Of a stretch of DNA of 64,000 nucleotides, positions 8,866 through 16,432 are shown in pieces; position 1 is the stretch's first letter, and every line of letters starts with the position of its first letter. The notes under the pieces were generated by a model. The model saw only the letters and a program-made list of their open reading frames with translations, did no database searches and was not told where the DNA came from. This DNA comes from CAZQRP01 sp964596125 (GTDB lineage Bacteria; Chloroflexota; Dehalococcoidia; GIF9; UBA5629). The stretch spans positions 62,001-126,000 of the forward strand of contig CAZQRP010000003.1 in NCBI GenBank assembly GCA_964596125.1, written 5' to 3'. A program made the position numbers and the translations under genes.

Positions 8866-10131
8866 ATGAGCATGACGCTTGTTGAAAAAATACTAGCAAA
8901 GAAAAGCGGTCAAGCAGTTGTCCGGCCAGACGAGATAGTCGAAGTGTCTATAGATTTGGCGATGACACATGATGCCTTGGGTGCACACACGATTGCTAGA
9001 TTTAATGAACTTGGTATCAAAAGGGTTTGGGACGCTGAGAAGATTGTAGTAATACCGGATCACTATGTGCCTAATAAGGACATTGATACGGCAAAGAAGT
9101 GCCTCAACATAAGGAAATTCGTGACTGAACAGGGCATTGAGAATTACTACGAAGTTGGGAAGGGAGGAATATGTCACCAAGTGCTTATTGAGAAAGGTCA
9201 CGCTCTACCCGGAACAGTTGTGGTCGGTACAGACAGCCATACCACTACCTCAGGTGTAGTGGGAGCTTTTGCCACAGGAATCGGCGTTGATGAGATGGCG
9301 GTAGTCTTCAAGACTGGAAAGCTCTGGGAGCGGGCTCCGGCTACTATCAAGATAAATGTTGAGGGTGGATTGCACCTCCCCTTGACGTCGAAAGACTTGA
9401 TGCTTGTCATACTGGGAAGGTTGGGAGTCAACGGCGGTCTATTTAAGAGTCTTCAATATTCAGGTTCTACAATTCGTGAGATGAGTATTGAAAGCCGTAT
9501 TGTGCTAACAAATATGGCTATAGAAGCAGGTGCGACCAATGGGATCATCGAACCAGACCAGAAGTTGTTGGATTATCTAAAGGGACGAGCTCGCCAGTCA
9601 TTTGAGGTTATTGAGAGTGATCCTGATGCAGAGTATGCGCAGATCATTGAGTTTAACACTAACGAAATCAAAGAACCTATGGTTGCCGTGCCACCAAAGC
9701 CAACTAATGTGGTGGGAGTGACTAAAGTCGAAGGAAGAAGGATTGATCAGGCTTTTATTGGCTCCTGCACCAATGCCCGACTAGAAGACCTTAGAATTAC
9801 TGCGAAAATACTAAATGGCCGGAAAGTTGACAAGTTCACCAAGGTTATCATTATACCGGCCTCACAGGAAGTGTACCGAGTTGCGGCAGAAGAGGGATTA
9901 TTGTCAACATTTGCGGATGCAGGTGCTATGGTGTGTTCACCTACGTGCGGACCGTGTATGGAGGCACACATGGGTATATTAGGACCGGGTGAGGTTTGCA
10001 TAAGTTCTGCGAATCGTAATTTTCAAGGCAGAGCAGGGGATGTTACGGCGCAAATATTCTTAGCGTCTCCAGCGACTGTGGCTGCATCAGCCCTGATGGG
10101 GAAAATAAGTGACCCACGGCAATACCTCTAG
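8866..10131 (+). CDS. leuC: Aconitase-family dehydratase large subunit (isopropylmalate/homoaconitate type)
   Basis: The 421-residue product has the aconitase-superfamily hallmarks. These are TDSHTTTSGVVGAFATGIG, the cluster cysteine in IGSCTNARLEDLR, and the CSPTCGPCMEAHMG pair of cysteines, giving a [4Fe-4S] cluster. Length and layout fit the short two-subunit LeuC/homoaconitase class (about 420 residues). I chose ATG 8866 because the protein homology begins at MSMTLVEKIL; a second ATG follows at 8872. The nearest AGGAGG is about 17 bp away, a long spacing. The small subunit follows 11 bp downstream. No leuA or leuB is nearby, so the substrate could be isopropylmalate, homocitrate, dimethylmalate or a related acid. 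Confidence 0.88.
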   Translation: MSMTLVEKILAKKSGQAVVRPDEIVEVSIDLAMTHDALGAHTIARFNELGIKRVWDAEKIVVIPDHYVPNKDIDTAKKCLNIRKFVTEQGIENYYEVGKGGICHQVLIEKGHALPGTVVVGTDSHTTTSGVVGAFATGIGVDEMAVVFKTGKLWERAPATIKINVEGGLHLPLTSKDLMLVILGRLGVNGGLFKSLQYSGSTIREMSIESRIVLTNMAIEAGATNGIIEPDQKLLDYLKGRARQSFEVIESDPDAEYAQIIEFNTNEIKEPMVAVPPKPTNVVGVTKVEGRRIDQAFIGSCTNARLEDLRITAKILNGRKVDKFTKVIIIPASQEVYRVAAEEGLLSTFADAGAMVCSPTCGPCMEAHMGILGPGEVCISSANRNFQGRAGDVTAQIFLASPATVAASALMGKISDPRQYL

Positions 10132-10142
10132 GGGGTAAACTT

Positions 10143-10676
10143 ATGAAGATTAGCGGCAGAGTGTGGAAATTCGGTAAAGACGTTGATACTGATGAACTCT
10201 TTGCGGGACGATTCATTATGGGCGGTGACGAAACTAGTATGAGCAGTTATCAGGAATTTATCAACGCTAGCGGCCTAAGCGATGTTCAGCATCGCGAAAA
10301 TGTGCCCGTAAATTTTCTCGCTGATGTTCGAAAAGGTGATGTCATAGTTGCTTCGGACAACTTTGGTATTGGCTCAAGCAGACAGCAAGCTGCTGAAACA
10401 CTAAAGTACAAAGGGATCCAAGCTGTTGTTGCTGACTCAATACACCGAATATTCTTCAGGAACTTTTGGAACCTTGGTTGTCCTGCTATAGACTTGCCCG
10501 GGATTTCCTATGAATTTGAGACAGGGCACAATATCGAGATCAATCTCAGACAAGGGCAAATAATCAACTTGAGCACAGGCAAAGAGTTTTCATTTCGTTT
10601 GGTAATCCCTTTGTGGTTCATCGACATGGTAGAAGCTGGTGGCTTAATCTCTTATCACAAGGCTCTCAAACATTAA
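10143..10676 (+). CDS. leuD: Aconitase-family dehydratase small subunit
   Basis: This 177-residue protein starts with GRVWKFGKDVDTDELFAGRF and contains FGIGSSRQQAAETLKYKGI and VADSIHRIFFRNFWNLGCP. These are the conserved swivel-domain features of LeuD-type subunits, including the GSSR substrate-binding loop. It partners the large subunit 11 bp upstream to hydrate and dehydrate a 2- or 3-hydroxy diacid. The substrate loop between FIMGGD and the VNFLADVRKGD segment decides specificity in this family. Its sequence (ETSMSSYQEF) is not the one I associate with classic isopropylmalate isomerase, so the leuD name is by family only. Confidence 0.85.
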   Translation: MKISGRVWKFGKDVDTDELFAGRFIMGGDETSMSSYQEFINASGLSDVQHRENVPVNFLADVRKGDVIVASDNFGIGSSRQQAAETLKYKGIQAVVADSIHRIFFRNFWNLGCPAIDLPGISYEFETGHNIEINLRQGQIINLSTGKEFSFRLVIPLWFIDMVEAGGLISYHKALKH

Positions 10677-10693
10677 ATTTGGAGGTGAGTGGC

Positions 10694-10936
10694 ATGTACG
10701 GTGTTTGTCCATACTGTCGAACAGACCATCCAGTCGAGATAAGCGCTGAAAGAGATACGCAGGGTGAATATATAAAGACAGAGTGTATAGTCTGTGTATC
10801 TACTTTCGTAATACGTAAGCAGAGGGTCACTTGTCCTCACTGTAATAGTGAGGTATTCCTTGTTCCCAGAGTTGTTGAGATGGAAAAGAGTAGGCTTATC
10901 TATGATAATCAGCCTATTTCTGTTAAGCGAGATTAG
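10694..10936 (+). CDS. Small zinc-ribbon-like protein
   Basis: The 80-residue product has three CxxC knuckles (CPYC, CIVC, CPHC) spread over about 60 residues, enough for one or two zinc sites. It is short and hydrophilic with no other domain. GGAGG lies about 9 bp before ATG 10694. The gene starts 17 bp after the dehydratase small subunit, so it is probably co-transcribed. I do not recognise a named family. Metal or cluster handling for the dehydratase, or RNA/protein binding, are both possible but unsupported. Confidence 0.6.
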   Translation: MYGVCPYCRTDHPVEISAERDTQGEYIKTECIVCVSTFVIRKQRVTCPHCNSEVFLVPRVVEMEKSRLIYDNQPISVKRD

Positions 10937-11417
10937 AAATACACAGTGCACTTCAAAAATATTTGGGAGAGTTGCACTTATACGCAGACTCAGAGCACAT
11001 TACTAACTGGACATTAATTATGTACCGGCCAATGAGGACACCCCCAAGAGTAGGCTTATCTCCTTAGGCTGCTGCAAACTTGCCGACATTGTTGATTATT
11101 CTACAAAATCTTGTGCTGTCACCTTTTTGAACAAATGTCAATTACATACAACCTGAAAGAAAAAGCTGGGTATCCGCTAAGAAGTATTTATCTGCGTTTA
11201 AGTTGTCAATACATCTAACAGAGCCAAACGTAACAAACCGTCATTTTGTTACCTGAATTGTCCGTTAGATACCCGACCCCAAAGGTTGCTCTTCAATTTT
11301 ATTAGCACTTACAAATTAATAACTTCTTCTCGTTGACGGCGAATATACAGCGACGTAAGATAGGAACATAGTAGGCAAATTGAGTGTTTAAGACAATTCT
11401 AAATAAGGGGGTAAATT
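10937..11417. other. Gene-free stretch with a hairpin and a 16-bp repeat
   Basis: No gene is seen here. AAGAGTAGGCTTATCT, which lies in the end of the zinc-ribbon gene (10888-10903), recurs near 11046. An 8-bp inverted repeat (GTAACAAA/TTTGTTAC, 7-bp loop) lies at 11230-11252. Confidence 0.4.
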
Positions 11418-12071
11418 ATGCCTAATTCAGAACAACACATGATAAGAACCGCATTATCTCCAAATAGACTCGAGGCTCTAACTGATGGGGTCTTCGCTAT
11501 CGTAATGACGCTGTTGGTATTGGGGCTTGGTGTACCTGTGTTTAAAGGAAGCTCAATGCACCAGGAATTTACGCAGTTACTCGAGATGTGGCCAAAATTC
11601 GCAAGCTACTTCGTGACGTTCTTGGTGCTAGGGTTTATATGGTCTGTGCATCATCGCCAGTTCAGTGTTTTTAAACGTTCAGACAGCGTGTTGATCTGGT
11701 TAAACATTATCTTTCTGATGTTTATATCGCTACTACCCTTTTCAACGTCTCTCCTGGCAGAGTACATGGGACAACAGTTACCGGTTCTGATATATGAGGG
11801 TAATTTCTTTATGTGTACACTTCTTGGCTACTTAAAGTGGTTATATGCCGCAGGAAAATACCGGCTAGTGGACACAGATCTTGGCTTGCGTGAAGTAAGG
11901 CGACGTAGAATAACGCTTCTGATTGGCACGGTACTTGCCCCGATTGCCATGGGAATATCGTACCTGAATACCATTGCGTCAATCGGTGTTTTTGTCGTAG
12001 TCCTTATTTCACTAGCGATAAACTACACGATTCGATTTCGTATGCGCACCACTGAGCAAGTGGCAAAATAG
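11418..12071 (+). CDS. TMEM175-type (DUF1211) membrane channel
   Basis: The 217-residue protein opens with RLEALTDGVFAIVMTLLVL. This is the R-x3-(F/L)-S/T-D signature on the first helix that lines the pore of bacterial TMEM175 potassium channels. Six hydrophobic segments follow, at about residues 20-40, 60-82, 93-113, 122-140, 165-185 and 188-208. FIWSVHHRQF in helix 2-3 is also typical. Bacterial members are about 200 residues and tetrameric, and conduct K+ with weak selectivity. A GGGGG lies about 7 bp upstream of ATG 11418. It stands alone and ends at a hairpin at 12103. Confidence 0.88.
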   Translation: MPNSEQHMIRTALSPNRLEALTDGVFAIVMTLLVLGLGVPVFKGSSMHQEFTQLLEMWPKFASYFVTFLVLGFIWSVHHRQFSVFKRSDSVLIWLNIIFLMFISLLPFSTSLLAEYMGQQLPVLIYEGNFFMCTLLGYLKWLYAAGKYRLVDTDLGLREVRRRRITLLIGTVLAPIAMGISYLNTIASIGVFVVVLISLAINYTIRFRMRTTEQVAK

Positions 12072-12102
12072 TTAAGATACGACATACGGTAATTGAACTT
12101 AG

Positions 12103-12125
12103 TTAACAAAAAGCCATTTTGTTAA
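12103..12125. terminator. Hairpin after the channel gene
   Basis: TTAACAAAA and TTTTGTTAA form perfect 9-bp arms around AGCCA, about 30 bp past the stop codon. The T-rich 3' arm could act as a weak terminator. Its core is the same 18-bp sequence found at 3035. Confidence 0.45.
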
Positions 12126-12239
12126 TACCTCAGTAATAGGCTGTCTCTTAATGCTGTAAGCATGATTGTAATACTGATCCCACTCCCGACGGGAATTATC
12201 GAATTGTCTCACTGCTATAACCCAAGGTAACATTAAAAA

Positions 12240-12611
12240 GTGAAGAGAAAAAGAGTCGTTTTAGCTCTGTTAATCTTGGTGGCTATCGTTATCGGCTATC
12301 TCTCTTATTATCTTTTCTATGCTAGTTGGCTTGTAGGATTTGTCGCGGCAAAGTATGGTGGTAGTAAGCAAGCAGGCAAGCCAGGCCGGGTCAAGTCTGT
12401 AGTTATCTCTTGGCACAAATATCGATTACACCTGCACCACTGTGTTCTGGCTTTCTTGATTGGCCTAATCTGTGTACTGAATGGGATCTACATGATAACG
12501 CCAGAGCTTTTATATGGATTCTTAGGTGATTTAGTCTTTCAAGGTATCTAATGCTATGATGATTGGCACAGGATTATTAGTCTCAAGGATGACGATGAAT
12601 CCAGGTCATAA
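12240..12611 (+). pseudogene. Small membrane protein gene interrupted by TAA
   Basis: GTG 12240 starts a protein with one N-terminal helix (VVLALLILVAIVIGYLSYYL), a basic segment and a second hydrophobic stretch after YRLHLHHCVLAFLIGLI. After VFQGI a TAA (12549-12551) ends the frame at 103 residues. The same frame continues as CYDDWHRIISLKDDDESRS to a TAA at 12609. In related small membrane proteins the FQG segment leads directly into a Y.DW/DR motif, so the stop looks like a recent nonsense change. Function is unknown. The His-rich LHLHH segment could bind metal. Confidence 0.55.
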
Positions 12612-13098
12612 TGGTCAATATTGAGAAGTATCAAAGTCCGACCTACGTACGTTATAAATCTGATCGCACCTTTCATCTTATTGTTGGCTGGTAATTATCG
12701 TTTTTGTGAGCAAAGACTGATTCGATGCAGCTTATCGTAACCAGAGCGTATTGGACGCTTACCTGATTAAATTAATCAAGCTACACAACACTGAAAATGT
12801 ACAGACTTTTTTTGTCAATATCATCGTGCACTGCTGGCTGGCGGCTAAACATTTTTAACCTTAATTTCGTATTATTTCATACAAACCATGATACATCCTT
12901 GATTTTCTATCCACAGCAGATCTCATGCTAAAGGATGTACGTGTATAGTACTGGCTGTTACACATTTTTACACTATGGCTCCTTTTAGAGTATCGATATC
13001 TTTTCTCACAATTTGTAAATGAGATACACAGGAAAGAATAGTCTGATCTAGCTTAATCAGTATACTCCAGAGAAGTACAGTACTGAGTGTAGAACCGC
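12612..13098. other. Gene-free stretch
   Basis: I see no gene, RNA or clear repeat in these roughly 490 AT-rich bases. Confidence 0.4.
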
Positions 13099-13293
13099 AT
13101 GGAAGGGAATCTCCAAAATACCAATGGTTCGTTAACCTCGGCTAATACCGACCTGCGGAATGACGCGATTAATAAGCTACATGATTTTATCGATGCATGT
13201 GAAGCGCATAGGGGTAAAGCGTTTACCAATGAGCAGGCTGATGCGCTCATAACGAATGCCAGTCACATTATTACCAGACTGCAACGGCAGTAG
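13099..13293 (+). pseudogene. FIMAH-like C-terminal domain scrap
   Basis: The 64-residue frame reads DAINKLHDFIDACEAHRGKA and then an LITNASHIITRL helix. This resembles the short helical domain (INKLNAFI...QRGKKIT...AD.LI..A..II) found at the C-terminus of secreted bacterial proteins, often called FIMAH. A TAG lies three codons before the ATG and there is no secretion signal, so it is probably the surviving tail of a larger exported protein. Confidence 0.4.
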
Positions 13294-13910
13294 TCAGCTA
13301 TAGTTACAGAGAAAATTTGTTAGATAAAGTCATTCCGATTACCTCGCCTCCTCGGGATTTGGGACATTTCCACATTACGACTTCTTTATACACGCCGAAC
13401 CAATAAATAAGGTCAGCAGACGATCATCATCAAAGGTATGGTCTAAGCCATAACCTACCTGCTTACTGTGCTATTCCGGAGAGAAAGCAGAGACCTGGCG
13501 GTGGAAGTATAATAGGGAATAGCCTCATAGAGCCTTACAAAATTTAACTCCGCTGGAGTATGCACAGAAGGCGTTAATACGTTATAAGTCATAAGACCAA
13601 TAGTACAACTGGTTCTTGAGAAGGATACATTTCCAGTCCGATGGGATTAACCTGGAAGATGGTATAATTCATGGGGACAGGTCACTTATTTAAAGGAATC
13701 TTTTAAAATACAAGTTATAAAAAATGATTAGTATTAAATCTTTAGAGGTAAGAAACCGCTTATCCAGCAATGAAAGAGGAAAGTAATCATTGAACCAAAC
13801 TACAATTTATTACTACTGTAGCTCATGCAACTGCGGCCATGCCAGCAGTGAATATATAATGGCTCGTGTTCACGTTACTCTGAGAACTTAACTGGTTTCT
13901 GGAGAGTAAA
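13294..13910. other. Decayed stretch before the MFS gene
   Basis: No intact gene is present. It contains the IS3-type transposase tail at 13496-13594. Otherwise I see nothing assignable. Confidence 0.4.
13496..13594 (+). mobile_element. IS3-family transposase C-terminal remnant
   Basis: In one frame the sequence reads WRWKYNRE, a TAG, then PHRALQNLTPLEYAQKA and a stop. IS3-family transposases end with W...YN..RPH.AL...TP.E.A; here the Arg codon before PH is replaced by TAG. No inverted repeats or other portions of the element are recognisable nearby. Confidence 0.6.
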
Positions 13911-15188
13911 ATAGAAAAGTCACCTCTATCAAAAAAACCTAAAGTTTTTTACGGTTACTGGATTGTTTCAGTTGCTTTTTGGTGTCTTTTAACCTTTGCC
14001 GGTTGCGGTATCGGTGCATTCAGTCTATTTGTCAGTCCACTTCAACTAGAATTCGGTTGGAGCAGAGGCCAAATAATGGCAGCCTTCACCATTTTTTTGA
14101 TAGTGACCGGAGTCGCCGCACCTGTAATTGGCAGTCTACTTGACCGCTACGGAGCCAGAGCAATCATCGCAGTGGGCGCTTTTATAGGAGGAGTCGGTTT
14201 CCTTTCATTAAATTTTATGCACTATCTGTGGCAATTTTACGTTGGTTATATTGTGATTGGTATAGGGCTGACAGCACTAGGCCAGGTACCAGCAACCGCA
14301 GTAGTCTCAAACTGGTTTGAAAAACGTCGCGGTACAGCTATAGGTATAACATCAACAGGTGTAGGCGCTGGTGTATTAGCCCTGGCACCAATCATCGGTG
14401 GTTGCTTTATCCCCAATTTCGGCTGGAGGGCGTCATATCTATTCTTAGGTTTGTTTGTATGGATCCTCATTCCTTTATCATTGTTGATATTAAAGACAAA
14501 GCCGTCACAGATGGGGCTCTACCCGGATGAGGTACAAAGCACCGACATCACGGCTAAAACGCACGATTCTTTATCAGTTCCAGTAGGACTGAACCTGAAA
14601 ATGTCTTTAAGTACGTCGGCTTTCTGGCTGATTTCGCTCGCTTTCCTGATAAACGGTTATGGCGCACTTGGTGTGTTCCAGAACCAAGTCCCTTACCTGC
14701 TGGATGCTGGATTCCCCTTGCAGACGGCGGTTCTTTCACTCACCAGCCACGGTACGGGCAGCACTATCGGTAAATTTTTTTTCGGCTGGCTCTGCGATCG
14801 CATACAGGCGAAGTATGCTAATGCAATCAGCCTTATACTTCTTGGCATTGGCACCATTATACTTATGTTTATAAAAGCGGAGGCACCGCTATCAATTTTA
14901 TTGCTTTATGCAATAATTTTAGGCTTTGGTGCAGGTGGTTGGCTACCGACAATGTCAATGCTGGTAAACATTAACTTTGGACTGAAGTATTATGGTACTG
15001 TCTTTGGTACGATAATCCTTGTTAATCATATCGGCGGTGCTATTGGTCCTCTTCTTATTGGATATATGTATGATGTAATGAACAATTATTACTGGGCATT
15101 TCTTATCGTCTTGGCACTGTATGTAATAGCGATACCAGCGGTCTTAGCAGTACGCCGTCCAAATCATCTAGCAATAGATAAAGCCTAA
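13911..15188 (+). CDS. Major facilitator superfamily transporter (OFA/MCT-like)
   Basis: About 425 residues with 12 predicted helices. It has a typical MCT/OFA N-terminus (KVFYGYWIVSVAFW), G.LLDRYGAR between helices 2 and 3, and the second-half motif FGWLCDRI. The family exports or imports monocarboxylates and related anions. The coding frame clearly begins well before the first ATG at 14076, because 55 upstream codons are transporter-like. The best start is ATA at 13911, preceded 6 bp upstream by GGAG. No ATG, GTG or TTG exists in frame between the upstream TGA and that point. Either ATA is used or the ATG has mutated, in which case expression may be impaired. Confidence 0.8.
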   Translation: MEKSPLSKKPKVFYGYWIVSVAFWCLLTFAGCGIGAFSLFVSPLQLEFGWSRGQIMAAFTIFLIVTGVAAPVIGSLLDRYGARAIIAVGAFIGGVGFLSLNFMHYLWQFYVGYIVIGIGLTALGQVPATAVVSNWFEKRRGTAIGITSTGVGAGVLALAPIIGGCFIPNFGWRASYLFLGLFVWILIPLSLLILKTKPSQMGLYPDEVQSTDITAKTHDSLSVPVGLNLKMSLSTSAFWLISLAFLINGYGALGVFQNQVPYLLDAGFPLQTAVLSLTSHGTGSTIGKFFFGWLCDRIQAKYANAISLILLGIGTIILMFIKAEAPLSILLLYAIILGFGAGGWLPTMSMLVNINFGLKYYGTVFGTIILVNHIGGAIGPLLIGYMYDVMNNYYWAFLIVLALYVIAIPAVLAVRRPNHLAIDKA

Positions 15189-15418
15189 GGTAATTATAAT
15201 AGCTAATTGAGGCCGGAGTCACATTTCAGTTACGTATTCCATATATAGGAAAACACAAGTAGCAGTCATTTCAGATATCCTGCAGCACTCCTCAAGCACT
15301 AAACTATTTTATTGATTTCATACTATTTACGTCATAATTACAGTAAAAGCACGCTGTCCCTGTAAACCGTATAGATTGTGGAACATTAAGGTTTCTTAAA
15401 TTATTGTATGGAAGCATC

Positions 15419-15681
15419 ATGGTTGAGGAATTAGTATCCAAGAATGTGTTATTAACCGCCTCAAAAGGACTGGGCGACAGGTCCGTGGATTGGAAAAGAT
15501 GATAGAAAACAGCCGCCAGTGTGAGGCTGCGATACTACAACTCGCAGTAGTACGGTCTGCGATTGAGAGCGCAGGAGCATTGTTACTGAAGAATCACACG
15601 GAATTTTACTTTACCACAGACAGTCAAAGGGAACCGACTAGTATTAATTCACTGGCTCGTGCCATCGGTTTCTGTGATTGA
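15419..15681 (+). pseudogene. Degraded CsoR/RcnR-type metal-sensing repressor
   Basis: From about 15450 one frame reads CVINRLKRTGRQVRGLEKMI then ENSRQCEAAILQLAVVRSAI and LLKNHTE. This is the CsoR/DUF156 helical fold with the first-helix R..QVRG motif, the Cys of the metal site and a following His. The second Cys of the usual C-H-C site is missing (NHTEFYF). The only upstream ATG (15419) is in a different frame, and the homologous frame has no start codon, so an N-terminal frameshift is likely. It sits between an MFS transporter and an MFS stub, possibly once their regulator. Confidence 0.55.
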
Positions 15682-15697
15682 GTTCGCATGGGCGTGA

Positions 15698-15910
15698 TTA
15701 ATAACAGACAATACTAGTTGCTTCCATGCCACGTAAAGAAGCGGCAAGTGATATTTGTGTATAGCTCCAGCGCATCTCATTCACTATTGGCTCAAAAATG
15801 GCAGTGAAACTCAAAATGAACGCTCCACCCATATATAGCGAAATGAATAAAGCACCACAAACAATCCACCACCCATAGAACACTCTATGGTATTGATTTT
15901 TTAAAGGCAT
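15698..15910 (-). pseudogene. N-terminal stub of a second MFS transporter
   Basis: The 70-residue frame reads VFYGWWIVCGALFISLYMGG, followed by EPIVNEMRWSYTQISLAASLRGMEA. This matches the first helix and the loop into helix 2 of MCT/OFA-type MFS proteins, the same subfamily as the gene at 13911. The remaining ten helices are missing after about 15720. It is oriented opposite to the intact transporter. Confidence 0.6.
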
Positions 15911-16432
15911 AGTTTAATAAATCAGTGCACAATGTCTTTTGTTCGAGCACAGGGTGAACAAAAATCTTAGAAATAAAGTGATTACAGCGATAGTCGATAT
16001 TAGCATTATATTAAAGTGCCATGCAAGAATATAGCATGTCTTTTCAAACATTCAGAGTTGCTGGAGTCTATAAAAAAGGGGATAAGTTGATTATATTAAC
16101 CATATAAAAAGATACTTATATCAATTACATCAACCAAGTAAAAATAACTCTTATTCTGATTATATAAAAAGGCTCTTATTTAGATTATTGAGACCATATA
16201 ATGCAATACGACGTAGCTACGAAAACCAAGGTATTTCCTACAGAAAACTTAAAATCAGGATGTCTCCTAGATTTAAAGTTGCGTGGAGAATTATATAAAG
16301 AATTTAGGAACCTTATTATCCCAATTGAAATGAAATTGACTGTTGTTATCTGTCTTAACAATATGCGTAAGTATTTCTTCACCAATGACCAACGGGAAGA
16401 AAGACGTGCTGTCTGGTTTTTTGGGGAGAAAG
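15911..16432. other. AT-rich gene-free stretch with short near-repeats
   Basis: Between about 16085 and 16195 the phrase ATATAAAAAG followed by A/G-CTTAT occurs several times with small changes (near 16102, 16132 and 16162). No coding region or RNA is recognised. Confidence 0.4.
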
